DNA of 64,000 bases, taken from Peribacillus faecalis. Its GTDB lineage: Bacteria > Bacillota > Bacilli > Bacillales > DSM-1321. Location of the stretch: positions 1 through 64,000 of the forward strand of contig NZ_JACXSI010000012.1 in assembly GCF_014712675.1 (NCBI RefSeq), written 5' to 3'. Positions 26,281-34,739 of the stretch are shown here, piece by piece. Under the pieces are notes generated by a model, which was given only the letters and a program-made list of their open reading frames with translations, did not search any database and was not told where the DNA came from. A program made the translations under genes and the position numbers. Position 1 is the first letter of the stretch. The number at the start of each line of letters is the position of its first letter.

Positions 26281-26703
26281 TCAGAAAAACCGTCACCGGT
26301 CCTTTTTCATTTTTGATTTTCCTTCTCGATATCACTTCAATGAAAAAGGAGCCATGCGGCAGGCTCGAAAAGCGAAAGCGGCTCGCAAGTAAGGAACAGC
26401 GACTAAGGACGCTACGTCCGCATATCTTCGTCGCTGTAACTCTCGTCCTGAGAGCCTCCGACCAGCATAAGACAAGCTTGCCGGAAGGTTGCTTTTCACC
26501 TTCCGGACGGATTGACTTATGACCTCGAGGGGCTAGCCGCTGTAGCTAGACATAAATTTAGACGGGACGGATTGGAAATCCGCTCTTTGATTTCCTAGCC
26601 GGCACGGCTTTAGAGGAACATCGGCTAAAATCGCCACGTCCGCATGTCTTCTCCGATGTGACTATCCTTTAGGCCTCATGGCAGGTGTAAGGTTAGACAC
26701 CAC
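26281..26703 (-). repeat. Composite structured repeat element, copies D and C, inside the opp operon
   Basis: On the minus strand, from 26703: GTGTCTAACCTTACACCTGCC; unit D with stem ACATCGG/CCGATGT (26618-26624 with 26653-26659); a hairpin GGAAATC/GGATTTCC; a linker; hairpin CCGGAAGGT/ACCTTCCGG; unit C with CTCTC-AGGAC-GAGAG (26440-26454) and stem CAGCGAC/GTCGCTG (26397-26403 with 26430-26436). GCATGGCTCCTTTTT (26346-26359) and AAGGACCGGTGACGG (26285-26302) close it. D resembles copy A and C resembles copy B. No gene is present in this 540-base gap. Confidence 0.85.
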
Positions 26704-26708
26704 TCTTA

Positions 26709-26736
26709 TTTCAAAGATATATACTTATCTTTGAAA
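26709..26736 (-). terminator. Hairpin directly after oppA
   Basis: On the minus strand TTTCAAAGATA / TATCTTTGAAA, 4 bases after the oppA stop, followed by only TAAGAG. It may stabilise the oppA mRNA end or terminate weakly. A composite repeat element begins a few bases further on. Confidence 0.55.
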
Positions 26737-26740
26737 AACC

Positions 26741-28390
26741 TTACTTCTTGCTCATATCGATATCAGCATAAATGAACTGCGGGTATCGATTAAGCGGCGT
26801 ATAAACACCTGTTACATAATCTTTCACAGCATATGTTTCTGTGTAGAAGTAGACTGGGATGATCGGCATTTCAGAGATTAAAAGCTCCTCTGCTTCATGT
26901 AAGGTTGTCATACGTTCAGCCGGATCCAGTACTTCTTTTGATTTTTGAATCAATTCATCATACTTTGGATTTGAATATTTCGCATCATTATAAGCGCCAT
27001 CTGTTACCCATAGCTCTAGGAACGTCATAGGGTCAATATAGTCGCCAATCCAACCAGCTCTTGAAATGTCATATTCACCGGCTTTTTCACGGTCAAGCTT
27101 CACTTGGAACTCAACATTTTCTAGCTGTACAGTAAATCCGAATGCTTTTCGCCACATATCTTGAACAGCTTCAGCAATCTTCTTATGACCTTCAGATGTA
27201 TTGTAAAGAATCGTGAATTCCGGCATTTCTGCTAATCCTTCTTCTTTCAATCCTTCTTCTAACAGCTTCTTCGCTTCATCGATATTCTCTTCAAACAACT
27301 GACCAGAATTTTCAGAGAAGTCACCTTCTGTATCCGGTACCCCAGGAGGAATAACTGAATAAGCAGGAGGCTGTCCGCCCTGTGCTACGTTTTCCGTAAT
27401 AACTTTACGGTCAATCGCCATTGCTAATGCTTTTCTGACCTTAGCGTTGTTAAACGGTTTTTTCTTAGAGTTCAAGTTGTAATAATAAACAGAAAGCTGC
27501 AGGTCACTGCTCACTTCAGGATTTTTCTCTTTGATTAACTTTCCTTCCACATCAGTAGGAAGATTGTTTGCTAAATCCAATTCGCCTGTTTGATACATTT
27601 GCCACTCAGTGTTTTGCTCTTCTATAATGACGAAGTTTACTTCATCTAGCTTGATTTTATCCGCTTCGTGATAATATTCATTTTTCTCTAGCTTCATGCT
27701 TTCTTTATGCTTCCATTCTGTCAGCTTAAACGCACCATTCGATACATAAGTGTCTGCTTCTTGATACCATTCCGGGTCCGCTTCTTGAACTGCCTTACTT
27801 ACCGGGTAGTACGTATAAAAAGTGAGCAGGTCAAGGAAGAACAATGTCGGTTGCTCCAGCTGCACTTCAAGCGTGTAATCATCCAAAGCCTTCACTCCAA
27901 CGTCTTCTGCTTTTGCTTCACCGGCATTATAAGCGGCACCATTTTTCAAATAGTACATTTGATATGCATAGTCAGCTGCCGCCTCAGGGCTTAACGTATA
28001 CTTCCAAGCAAATTCGAAATCATGCGCCGTCACAGGCTCACCATTTGACCATTTGGCATCCTCACGCAAATTGAATGTCCACGTAATTCCGTCATCGCTT
28101 ACCGTATGCTCAGTCGCTATTCCAGGTACAATATTGCCTTCAGGGTCCTTTTTGTATAGCCCTTCAAACGCATGCTCAAGCACCCATGAATCATGCGTAC
28201 CTTGCGCTAATCCCGGATGCAGCGCACCGGGCTCGGAACCATTATTCAAGTTCAAAACCTTGCGCTCAGCAACTTCCTCTTCCTTGTTGCCATCATCAGC
28301 AGGTTCGTCGTCTGATTCTTCGCTACAGCCAGCAACAATCAACACAAGCACCAACAGCAATGCCCAAAATGAAAATTTTAGTTTTTTCAA
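26741..28390 (-). CDS. oppA: Oligopeptide-binding lipoprotein OppA
   Basis: A 549-residue SBP_bac_5 peptide-binding lipoprotein. The signal peptide ends in VAGC, so the lipid-modified Cys is about residue 22, followed by an acidic linker. NGSEPGALHPGLAQGTHDSWVL, the WSNGEPVTAHDFEFAWK motif and AYQMYYLKNG match B. subtilis OppA strongly. The start is TTG at 28390, preceded by GGGGGTAATC. First gene of oppABCDF, importing oligopeptides for nutrition and, in relatives, for peptide signalling. A hairpin and a 420-base repeat separate it from oppB. Confidence 0.93.
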   Translation of the reverse strand: MKKLKFSFWALLLVLVLIVAGCSEESDDEPADDGNKEEEVAERKVLNLNNGSEPGALHPGLAQGTHDSWVLEHAFEGLYKKDPEGNIVPGIATEHTVSDDGITWTFNLREDAKWSNGEPVTAHDFEFAWKYTLSPEAAADYAYQMYYLKNGAAYNAGEAKAEDVGVKALDDYTLEVQLEQPTLFFLDLLTFYTYYPVSKAVQEADPEWYQEADTYVSNGAFKLTEWKHKESMKLEKNEYYHEADKIKLDEVNFVIIEEQNTEWQMYQTGELDLANNLPTDVEGKLIKEKNPEVSSDLQLSVYYYNLNSKKKPFNNAKVRKALAMAIDRKVITENVAQGGQPPAYSVIPPGVPDTEGDFSENSGQLFEENIDEAKKLLEEGLKEEGLAEMPEFTILYNTSEGHKKIAEAVQDMWRKAFGFTVQLENVEFQVKLDREKAGEYDISRAGWIGDYIDPMTFLELWVTDGAYNDAKYSNPKYDELIQKSKEVLDPAERMTTLHEAEELLISEMPIIPVYFYTETYAVKDYVTGVYTPLNRYPQFIYADIDMSKK

Positions 28391-28506
28391 ATGATTACCC
28401 CCATATTTTTATTCACTTGTCCTTATTATGAATATTAGCCTGTGAGGAACTTCATTCCTTAAAACCAAATAAGTTATGCCATAAAAATCTGCAACCAAAG
28501 TTAAAA

Positions 28507-28557
28507 ACAAAAAACTCCCTTAGAGGCGCCAGTCAGTTAGCGCTTCTTAGGAAGTTT
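28507..28557 (-). terminator. Terminator of the WYL regulator
   Basis: On the minus strand AACTTCC-TAAGAAGCGC / GCGCC-TCTAA-GGGAGTT followed by TTTT. It separates the regulator from oppA. Confidence 0.8.
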
Positions 28558-28614
28558 ACTTTTATTATAATTCTGCGATTTCCGTCCACATTCATCGCAA
28601 AACTTATAAACCTA

Positions 28615-29556
28615 TTATTTCATTTCGTAAAATTCAATTGCCTTCAACATCTCTTCTTTCACCTTATCGCGAATCGCCTTAGGTCCGATGACGCGGACAC
28701 CACTTCCCATACCGAGGATCCATTTGACAATTGATTCCCGCCCAAACATTCTTGCCTGAAAAGTTACGCTGCCATCACTGTTTTCTTTAATTCTCTGGTC
28801 CTCACCCCATATCATCTCGTCAATCATATGCGAATACGGAGGAAATACTATCATTTCTATCTCATATTCATCATCGCAAATACCCATTTTATCCTCGCGA
28901 ATATTGAAGCTTTCGTCCGGCTCAAAATACTCCTCTGTCTCCTGCAACTGGTGAATCCGGAACAGCTTAAACGTCCGCTGCTCGCCTCTCATTTCGCAAA
29001 ATGCCCGGCAATACCAGCTGCTGTCGTAATTAATCAGTCCATACGGATGAATAGTCCGCGTACCAAGCTTCCCTTTCCAGCCCTGATAAGTAATAACCAC
29101 TTTACGTTTCTCGACAATCGCGCCTCTCAGCTGCAAAAATAACTCCTTATCCTTTGTCAAAGTATCGCGCGGCTTAGATTTATGAATAAAATATACATAT
29201 TGATCAATCTCTTCCTTTGAAATCGACATCGAAGAAATATGATGATACAGTAGTTTAAAGTTTGGCTTCTCAGGGAATGACTTGCTATTTTGGACATATT
29301 CATATGCCAAATCAAGTGCTTCCATTTCCTTCTGATCAAAGTCGACAATCGGCAACAAACTCTTTTTCTCCAAATAGTAGCCGCCGTAACGGCCAGGCTT
29401 TGTGCCAATATGTAAGCCTGCCATCTCCAAGTCCTGCTTATACTTTCGGATCATCCGCTCTTTCACATCAAGCAGCTCAGCAAGCTCCTTTGCTTTCACC
29501 AAACCTTTAGAGTTCAATACCATCCACATTTTCAAGCAATTACTTGCGTGACTCAT
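28615..29556 (-). CDS. WYL-domain transcriptional regulator with N-terminal HTH
   Basis: A 313-residue regulator of the YafY type. A winged helix-turn-helix of DeoR style occupies residues 1-70 (LVKAKELAELLDVKERMIRKY). The middle WYL domain is recognisable by HPYGLINYDSSWYCRAFCEMRGEQRTFKLFRI, and the C-terminal WCX extension ends near IRDKVKEEML. WYL domains bind nucleotides or nucleic acid and make such regulators respond to DNA damage or small ligands. It is upstream of oppA on the same strand but separated by a terminator, so regulation of opp is possible but not shown. Confidence 0.85.
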   Translation of the reverse strand: MSHASNCLKMWMVLNSKGLVKAKELAELLDVKERMIRKYKQDLEMAGLHIGTKPGRYGGYYLEKKSLLPIVDFDQKEMEALDLAYEYVQNSKSFPEKPNFKLLYHHISSMSISKEEIDQYVYFIHKSKPRDTLTKDKELFLQLRGAIVEKRKVVITYQGWKGKLGTRTIHPYGLINYDSSWYCRAFCEMRGEQRTFKLFRIHQLQETEEYFEPDESFNIREDKMGICDDEYEIEMIVFPPYSHMIDEMIWGEDQRIKENSDGSVTFQARMFGRESIVKWILGMGSGVRVIGPKAIRDKVKEEMLKAIEFYEMK

Positions 29557-29676
29557 TTTCGTTCACCTATCTCACTTTAATCTCTTCAACTACCATATCA
29601 TGCCCCCGCTAATCAGCCAAAGTTTTTATCTTTTCTGAAACATGTTATACTTATCCTTTACTCAGGAGGTTATGCA

Positions 29677-30186
29677 ATGGATATGAATAACAATGATATC
29701 TTAATCCGATTAAGATATGCGTTAAATATAAAAGATGAAGAAATGGTCGAGATTTTCAAGCTGGGAGACATTGATGTATCGCTTGATGATGTTACTCGAC
29801 TTTTGAAAAAAACGAACGAATTTTACGAAGATGAAATCGACGAAGACGCGATTTACTGCGATAACTTCATGCTCGAGAGCTTCTTGAACGGCTTGATCAT
29901 CTATAAACGCGGAAGACAAGAGCCAAAGCCGGGTCAACCGGCAAAAGCACCGATGATGATGAAGAATGCCCGTAGCGTCAATAATGTTTTGCTGAAAAAA
30001 GTAAAGATCGCTCTAGCATTAACGAGCGATGACGTGATGGATATTTTAGAAGAAGTCGGCGTTATTGTCTCTAAAGGAGAACTGACGGCGATTTTCAGAA
30101 AAGAAGGCCACAAGCACTACATGGAATGTGGAGACAGATATGCCCGCAACTTCTTAAAAGGATTAGCATTGAGATATCGAGATTAA
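29677..30186 (+). CDS. yehS: DUF1456 family protein (YehS-like)
   Basis: A 169-residue protein with two copies of the DUF1456 module. The first is NDILIRLRYALNIKDEEMVEIFKLGDIDVS (about 5-35) and the second VNNVLLKKVKIALALTSDDVMDILEEVGV (about 101-130). Each is followed by a short LTxIFRKxGHKxYxECGD-like segment. The family is soluble and uncharacterised. AGGAGGTTATGCA precedes the start and a terminator follows, so it is monocistronic. Confidence 0.85.
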   Translation: MDMNNNDILIRLRYALNIKDEEMVEIFKLGDIDVSLDDVTRLLKKTNEFYEDEIDEDAIYCDNFMLESFLNGLIIYKRGRQEPKPGQPAKAPMMMKNARSVNNVLLKKVKIALALTSDDVMDILEEVGVIVSKGELTAIFRKEGHKHYMECGDRYARNFLKGLALRYRD

Positions 30187-30213
30187 AAGCTGTCATCAAG
30201 GCAGCTTTTTTTT
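30186..30213 (+). terminator. Terminator of yehS
   Basis: AAAGCTGTC / GGCAGCTTT stem with eight T. A shortened composite repeat starts immediately afterwards. Confidence 0.8.
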
Positions 30214-30214
30214 G

Positions 30215-30325
30215 TCCAACCTTTCACCTGCCATGTTAGGTCCTAAGCATGGCTCCTTTTTCATCGATGTAAATTTAGGAGGTATATTCATGATAAAAAA
30301 GGACCAGTGACGGTTTTTCTTATTG
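30215..30325 (+). repeat. Composite repeat element, internally deleted copy
   Basis: GTCCAACCTTTCACCTGCC is followed after a short spacer by GCATGGCTCCTTTTT and then by AAGGACCAGTGACGG with TTTTTCTTATTG. It has both ends of the element but lacks the structured centre. Confidence 0.75.
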
Positions 30326-30397
30326 CAAAAAAAAGGTCTTATCTGCTATAGCCTGTACATAAAATGATGTATATCGCGTGCAGGGAGGTCGAAGCAA

Positions 30398-31038
30398 ATT
30401 AGCATCAATATATTAGCAGGCTATATATTACTCGGCTTAAGCTTAGCGGCGCCGATCGGGCCGGTGAACTCAGCAAGGATTGATAAGGGTATTAAAAACG
30501 GCTTTTGGCATGCGTGGATTGTCGGTGCCGGTTCTCGATGATCGCAGACGGCATTTTCATGCTCATCGTCTATCTTGGATTGTCGCAATTCATGAATGTT
30601 CCGATCATTCAAGTGTTTCTCTGGCTGTTCGGCGCATTTGTTTTATTGTATACAGGCGTTGAAAGCATCGTGAAGTTGGACAAAATGTCACTTTCTTACA
30701 ACCGCAATAAAGATTCATTGCTGCGCTGTTTTTTTGTCGGCTTCTTCATGTCGATCACCAGTCCGCTGTCAATTTTATTTTGGCTCGGCATTTACGGGTC
30801 CGTTCTCGCTCAAACCGTGCAAACACAAGGAGCCGGCTCGCTTCTTCTCTACAGCTGTATGATTTTTATCGGGCTGACACTATGGGATGTTTTCATGGCC
30901 GGATTAACAAGCGGCTTTCGCAAGTTTCTCGACATGCGCATGTTAAAAGCCATCTCCGTCATTTCTGGGCTGTCATTAATCGGATTTGGGCTTTATTTTG
31001 GTAAAAAAGGCATCTCCATGCTGCTTTCTCTCGGTTAA
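30398..31038 (+). pseudogene. LysE-family exporter, decayed tandem copy
   Basis: Closely similar at the DNA level to the intact lysE-type gene at 31059. The position of its start codon is ATT, although the AGGGAGG ribosome binding site remains. Near 30531-30540 it has a net gain of two bases relative to the intact copy (GGTTCTCGATGATCG against GGTTCCGTCGCTG), which shifts the frame and creates TGA. After this point the reading frame is open and conserved to 31038. It lies 20 bases upstream of the intact copy, so this was a tandem duplication. Confidence 0.85.
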
Positions 31039-31058
31039 AACGGTTGGGAGTGATTACA

Positions 31059-31697
31059 ATGAGCATTAACATTTTAGCAAGTTATTTATTGCTCGGTTTA
31101 AGCTTGGCGGCGCCAATCGGGCCAGTCAATTCAGCCGTCATTGACAAAGGTATTAAAAATGGTTTTTGGCATGCATGGGTTGTTGGTATCGGTTCCGTCG
31201 CTGCAGACGGCATTTTCATGCTTCTCGTCTATCTCGGGCTGTCGCAATTTCTCAACGTCCCGATGATCCAAATCTTCCTCTGGCTGTTCGGCGCTTTCGT
31301 ATTACTTTACACAGGGGTTGAGAGCATTCTGAAATTGGACAAAGTATCATTATCTTATAGTCGAAAAAAAGATTCGTTACTGAGCTGCTTCTCAGTCGGC
31401 TTCCTTATGTCGATCACAAGCCCATTGTCGATTTTATTTTGGATTGGCATTTACGGTTCCGTTCTCGCCCAAACCGCACAAACGCAAGGAACAGGCTCAT
31501 TGCTTCTATACAGCGCAATGATTTTCCTCGGATTGACGACATGGGATTTATTTATGGCAACACTGACGAGCGGCTTTCGAAAATTTTTGAATACGAAGAT
31601 ACTGAAAGCGATTTCTGTTCTATCCGGATTATCGCTGCTCGGCTTCGGCTTATACTTCGGACAGAAAGGGATCGTCATGCTGCTCTCACTTAACTGA
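31059..31697 (+). CDS. LysE/RhtB-family amino acid exporter
   Basis: A 212-residue membrane exporter with six helices. The N-terminal GLSLAAPIGPVNSAVIDKGIKNGF segment is the LysE signature, and LMSITSPLSILFWIGIYGS is the second conserved region. Members export basic amino acids, threonine or homoserine lactone; which one applies here is unknown. The ATG at 31059 follows TTGGGAGTGATTACA and aligns with the start position of the decayed upstream copy. It is followed after about 45 bases by an amino acid permease gene. Confidence 0.88.
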   Translation: MSINILASYLLLGLSLAAPIGPVNSAVIDKGIKNGFWHAWVVGIGSVAADGIFMLLVYLGLSQFLNVPMIQIFLWLFGAFVLLYTGVESILKLDKVSLSYSRKKDSLLSCFSVGFLMSITSPLSILFWIGIYGSVLAQTAQTQGTGSLLLYSAMIFLGLTTWDLFMATLTSGFRKFLNTKILKAISVLSGLSLLGFGLYFGQKGIVMLLSLN

Positions 31698-31743
31698 ATA
31701 TTTATCTCCTTTTATCAAACAATAGGAAAAAAAGGAGAACACC

Positions 31744-33093
31744 ATGGCACACAAGAAAAAGAAGAAGCCGAAGAAAAATAAAGGCACGATGAAGTGGTCG
31801 CAGTTATCGATGATTGGCGTCGGATGCACAATCGGAACCGGTTATTTTCTCGGTTCAGCAATCGGCATTAAGCAAACCGGCTCCTCGATTGCGATTTCCT
31901 TTATCTTAGCAGCAATCGGTACATATATTGTCTTTAACCTTCTCGCGAAAATGACCTCCGATGACCCGCATACTGGTTCCTTTTGCTATTATGCCCGCAA
32001 AGCATACGGAGACTGGGCCGGATTCAGTTCCGGCTGGAATTATTGGTGCAGCAATATTTTGATTATGGGAAGCCAGTTAACGGCGCTTTCGACGTTATCT
32101 CAGTTTTGGTTCCCTAAAGTGCCCTTATGGATATTCGCATCAGGCTATGCGGTGTTAGCCATTGGGGTTGTTCTGCTTGGCACAAAAGGCTTTGACAAGG
32201 CTGAGAACTTTTTTGCTGTGATCAAACTGGCGGCGATTGTCATGTTTATCATTATTGCTCTTTGCGCTGTTGCTGGATGGATTAAAGGAACTGGACAAAG
32301 TCCGAAGCTTGAAATCGAGGTAAGCAAAATTTTCGAAAAAGGCTTTCGCGGCTTTTGGGCATCGCTTATTTATGCCTTCTATGCCTATGGCGGCATCGAG
32401 GTCATCGGTTTAATGGCGATGCAGCTGAAGAAAAAAGAAGATGCGCCGAAATCGGGTACCGTCATGCTCATCGTCTTGACGATCATTTACGTCGCATCGC
32501 TAATTTTAGCGGTCAGCCTTGTCGGCTACAGTGCCTTCAACGAAAAAGAGAGCCCGTTCGTGACCGCCTTGAAAGATTACAAATTAGCCTTCTTCCCGCA
32601 TGTCTTTAATGCCTGCATCATTATCGGCGGCTTCTCGACAATGACTGCTTCCTTATTTGGCGTCACCAACTTATTAGTCACCATGTCAGACAGCGGAGAT
32701 GCACCTAAAGCTTTCGCGAAAAAAATCAAAAAGATGAGAAACCTGCCTCTACCGTCACTTGGCTTAGCGACAGCAGGGCTCATCCTCTCAATTGTGACAG
32801 CGCTATTGCTACCAGGGAAAATTTACGAATACATCACGACCGCGGCTGGGATTTTGATTCTATATAATTGGATTTTTATTATTTTGTCTTCATTCAAGCT
32901 GCTGACCGAAAAGAAGCTGGATAAAGTATTCGGCATCTTCGGTTTACTGCTGCTCGTTGCTGCAGTCACCGGCACCCTCGCCGAAAAAGAAATCATGCCA
33001 GGCTTCTTTGCCAGCCTTGCCCTTGTCGCCATCATCGCGATTGTGACAATCAAGGTGACAAAGCAACGGAAAGATGCAACTGAAAGCACATAA
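31744..33093 (+). CDS. APC-superfamily amino acid permease
   Basis: A 449-residue permease with a Lys-rich N-terminus (MAHKKKKKPKKNKG) and about twelve helices. The first helix region LSMIGVGCTIGTGYFLGSAIGI carries the G-x-G-T-G substrate-binding motif of the amino acid transporter (AAT) subgroup. AFYAYGGIEVIGLMAMQLKK is the conserved helix 6 region. The start follows AAAAGGAGAACACC. It lies just downstream of the LysE exporter on the same strand with no terminator between, so the two may be co-transcribed. Confidence 0.88.
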   Translation: MAHKKKKKPKKNKGTMKWSQLSMIGVGCTIGTGYFLGSAIGIKQTGSSIAISFILAAIGTYIVFNLLAKMTSDDPHTGSFCYYARKAYGDWAGFSSGWNYWCSNILIMGSQLTALSTLSQFWFPKVPLWIFASGYAVLAIGVVLLGTKGFDKAENFFAVIKLAAIVMFIIIALCAVAGWIKGTGQSPKLEIEVSKIFEKGFRGFWASLIYAFYAYGGIEVIGLMAMQLKKKEDAPKSGTVMLIVLTIIYVASLILAVSLVGYSAFNEKESPFVTALKDYKLAFFPHVFNACIIIGGFSTMTASLFGVTNLLVTMSDSGDAPKAFAKKIKKMRNLPLPSLGLATAGLILSIVTALLLPGKIYEYITTAAGILILYNWIFIILSSFKLLTEKKLDKVFGIFGLLLLVAAVTGTLAEKEIMPGFFASLALVAIIAIVTIKVTKQRKDATEST

Positions 33094-33213
33094 ATAATAT
33101 TAGGCCAGTATCCCTCCATTATCTTGTTAATTGAAGTTGATTAAAACTTTTAATATGACACCTATATTGCCGCATTGTCTGTTAGGATAGATGAAAGAAA
33201 GGTTGGAGTTGTA

Positions 33214-33708
33214 ATGGGATTATTCAACACGAAAAGCAAAAAAGGTTTTCCAATTGTTATTTTGAAATTAGTGGATGGCATTCCTTTACCTATAGATGCA
33301 ATGATTAAACTAGAGGCAGATGATGACCAGGAGAAGATCCGTTTTACAGTTCCATTTATGAAGAAAGAGCCAGTTACGTTAGCATATGACCAAATTACCG
33401 ATATTGAGGCTTTTACAGAAGAACAAATAAAAGAGAAGGATAAATCAGTCGTCGGCAGAGCGGTGGTTGGTGGTCTTTTAATTGGTCCGCTCGGGGCGAT
33501 TGTGGGTGGAATAAGTGGAATAGGATCCAAAAAGAAAAAGAAATCCAAATTATTTGTAGTGATCAATTACATATCAAAAGATGGTGAAACAAAAAGCATT
33601 AGCTTTGAGGATACACGAATGTATTTTACAAATCAATTCATTAGTCACATCAAAAGTAAAATACAAAAAGCAGATGTAAATTCAGATTCATCTGGGATAG
33701 AGTTATAA
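33214..33708 (+). CDS. Hypothetical protein with Gly-rich membrane-like segment
   Basis: A 164-residue protein I do not recognise. The N-terminal half looks beta-rich and soluble. A Gly-rich hydrophobic stretch, VVGRAVVGGLLIGPLGAIVG (about 92-111), is followed by KKKKKSK and another beta-like segment. This pattern is seen in several uncharacterised Firmicute proteins with PH-like folds around a short membrane segment. The ATG at 33214 follows GGTTGGAG; an earlier TTG at 33175 lacks a site. Confidence 0.7.
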   Translation: MGLFNTKSKKGFPIVILKLVDGIPLPIDAMIKLEADDDQEKIRFTVPFMKKEPVTLAYDQITDIEAFTEEQIKEKDKSVVGRAVVGGLLIGPLGAIVGGISGIGSKKKKKSKLFVVINYISKDGETKSISFEDTRMYFTNQFISHIKSKIQKADVNSDSSGIEL

Positions 33709-33740
33709 AACAGGCCGGAAAATATCCCGGCTTGTTTTAT
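33705..33740 (+). terminator. Terminator after the 164-aa gene
   Basis: AAAACA-GGCCGG / CCCGGC-TTGTTTT stem with a short loop. Confidence 0.7.
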
Positions 33741-33754
33741 GGTATAGAGGTGAA

Positions 33755-34000
33755 ATGATGAAATCTTTAAAACCATCGGACATCCTTTTTCTAATGACCC
33801 TTACACTCTTCATCATAAATGACTACTTCCTGTCACTACCACTTGCAGACGCTATTCCAAATGGCTTCTTGCTCGCACTCAACATTGTTTTTAATAGCAT
33901 AATCTCTTGCTACCTCGGATTCTGCATATTCAGCATCCTTGCCCTTGCCACCAGTAAAGATCATTTTTTCTACATAATCGTTCTCATAAGTTTTAACTAA
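33755..34000 (+). CDS. Small membrane protein (81 aa)
   Basis: Two to three hydrophobic segments (ILFLMTLTLFIINDYFL and IISCYLGFCIFSILALA). GAGGTGAAATG precedes the ATG pair at 33755/33758. The opposite strand has an overlapping frame of similar length without a good ribosome binding site, so this strand is preferred. Not recognised; may be a remnant of a longer membrane protein. Confidence 0.45.
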   Translation: MMKSLKPSDILFLMTLTLFIINDYFLSLPLADAIPNGFLLALNIVFNSIISCYLGFCIFSILALATSKDHFFYIIVLISFN

Positions 34001-34082
34001 TTGATTTTTGTTACCAAAAGACCAAATGCGAATAGATAACTTAACGAGAAAATAAGCACAAAGAGAAGGAATCAACATACTA

Positions 34083-34613
34083 CTATTGATTGGCGTTCTC
34101 CAATCTCCGTAAATCCTTCCTAATTGCTGCTTCCTTCAACCTCTTTGTTTTCAGCAAATGCTGAATATCAGAGCGATTATCATAGGATAATTGAATATGA
34201 TAATAGTTGATATACTCCAAGACCGCAAAGACATAAATAAATATGGATAGAGAAAATCCGCCTTCTGGTATAGCCGGGCGCCACTTATAAAAATCGATAA
34301 CGAAACTTAGCAAGCCGATTACAAGCAAAAGAACATTGACTTTTTGCAGGCGTCTAAACCACTTAATGACAACGACCGGTGTGGATAATCTATTCTCCTT
34401 TCTTAAGCGGCTCCACTTTATGTACCAATAAATCACACCCTGCAGCAAGATAAATTCCAGCAGAAAAAAGGATATCCAAAAAGAAAACAGTCCGTACAAT
34501 TGAAGATTTGGATATGTATGGTCAATCAAATAACCGAGAGGGATGAAACTGATCAGTGCAACCCCCTCACCACTAAAAAGATACTTAAATCGCTTTTCTA
34601 ATTGAGCCTTCAC
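34083..34613 (-). CDS. Hypothetical integral membrane protein
   Basis: A 176-residue protein with four predicted helices (GVALISFIPLGYLI, FSFWISFFLLEFILLQGVIYW, VNVLLLVIGLLSFVIDF, SLSIFIYVFAVLEYIN). A basic C-terminal tail ends in LKEAAIRKDLRRLENANQ. GTG start at 34613, preceded by GAGGTGG. The family is not recognised. Monocistronic, convergent with the small gene at 33755. Confidence 0.75.
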   Translation of the reverse strand: MKAQLEKRFKYLFSGEGVALISFIPLGYLIDHTYPNLQLYGLFSFWISFFLLEFILLQGVIYWYIKWSRLRKENRLSTPVVVIKWFRRLQKVNVLLLVIGLLSFVIDFYKWRPAIPEGGFSLSIFIYVFAVLEYINYYHIQLSYDNRSDIQHLLKTKRLKEAAIRKDLRRLENANQ

Positions 34614-34684
34614 CTAACCACCTCACCAAATATGATTACATTAGGATAATTATACCATTTATTAACCTTTTTCTCTTTTAAAAT

Positions 34685-34731
34685 AAAAAACTGCACTCTA
34701 TTCCGACACAATTGTCGAATTAGAGCACAGT
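34685..34731 (-). terminator. Terminator of the DUF1295-DUF1475 operon
   Basis: On the minus strand CTGTGCTCTAATTCGACA / TGTCGGAATAGAGTGCAG with two mismatches, followed by six T. Confidence 0.85.
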
Positions 34732-34739
34732 GAAACCTT

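Noticed and set aside
26203-26740. Insertion sequence between oppA and oppB
   Set aside because: No transposase coding sequence, terminal inverted repeats or target duplication; the stretch consists of the structured repeat units seen elsewhere.
33836-34078. Minus-strand 80-aa frame opposite the small membrane protein
   Set aside because: No clear ribosome binding site; the plus-strand frame has GAGGTGAAATG and a membrane-protein composition.
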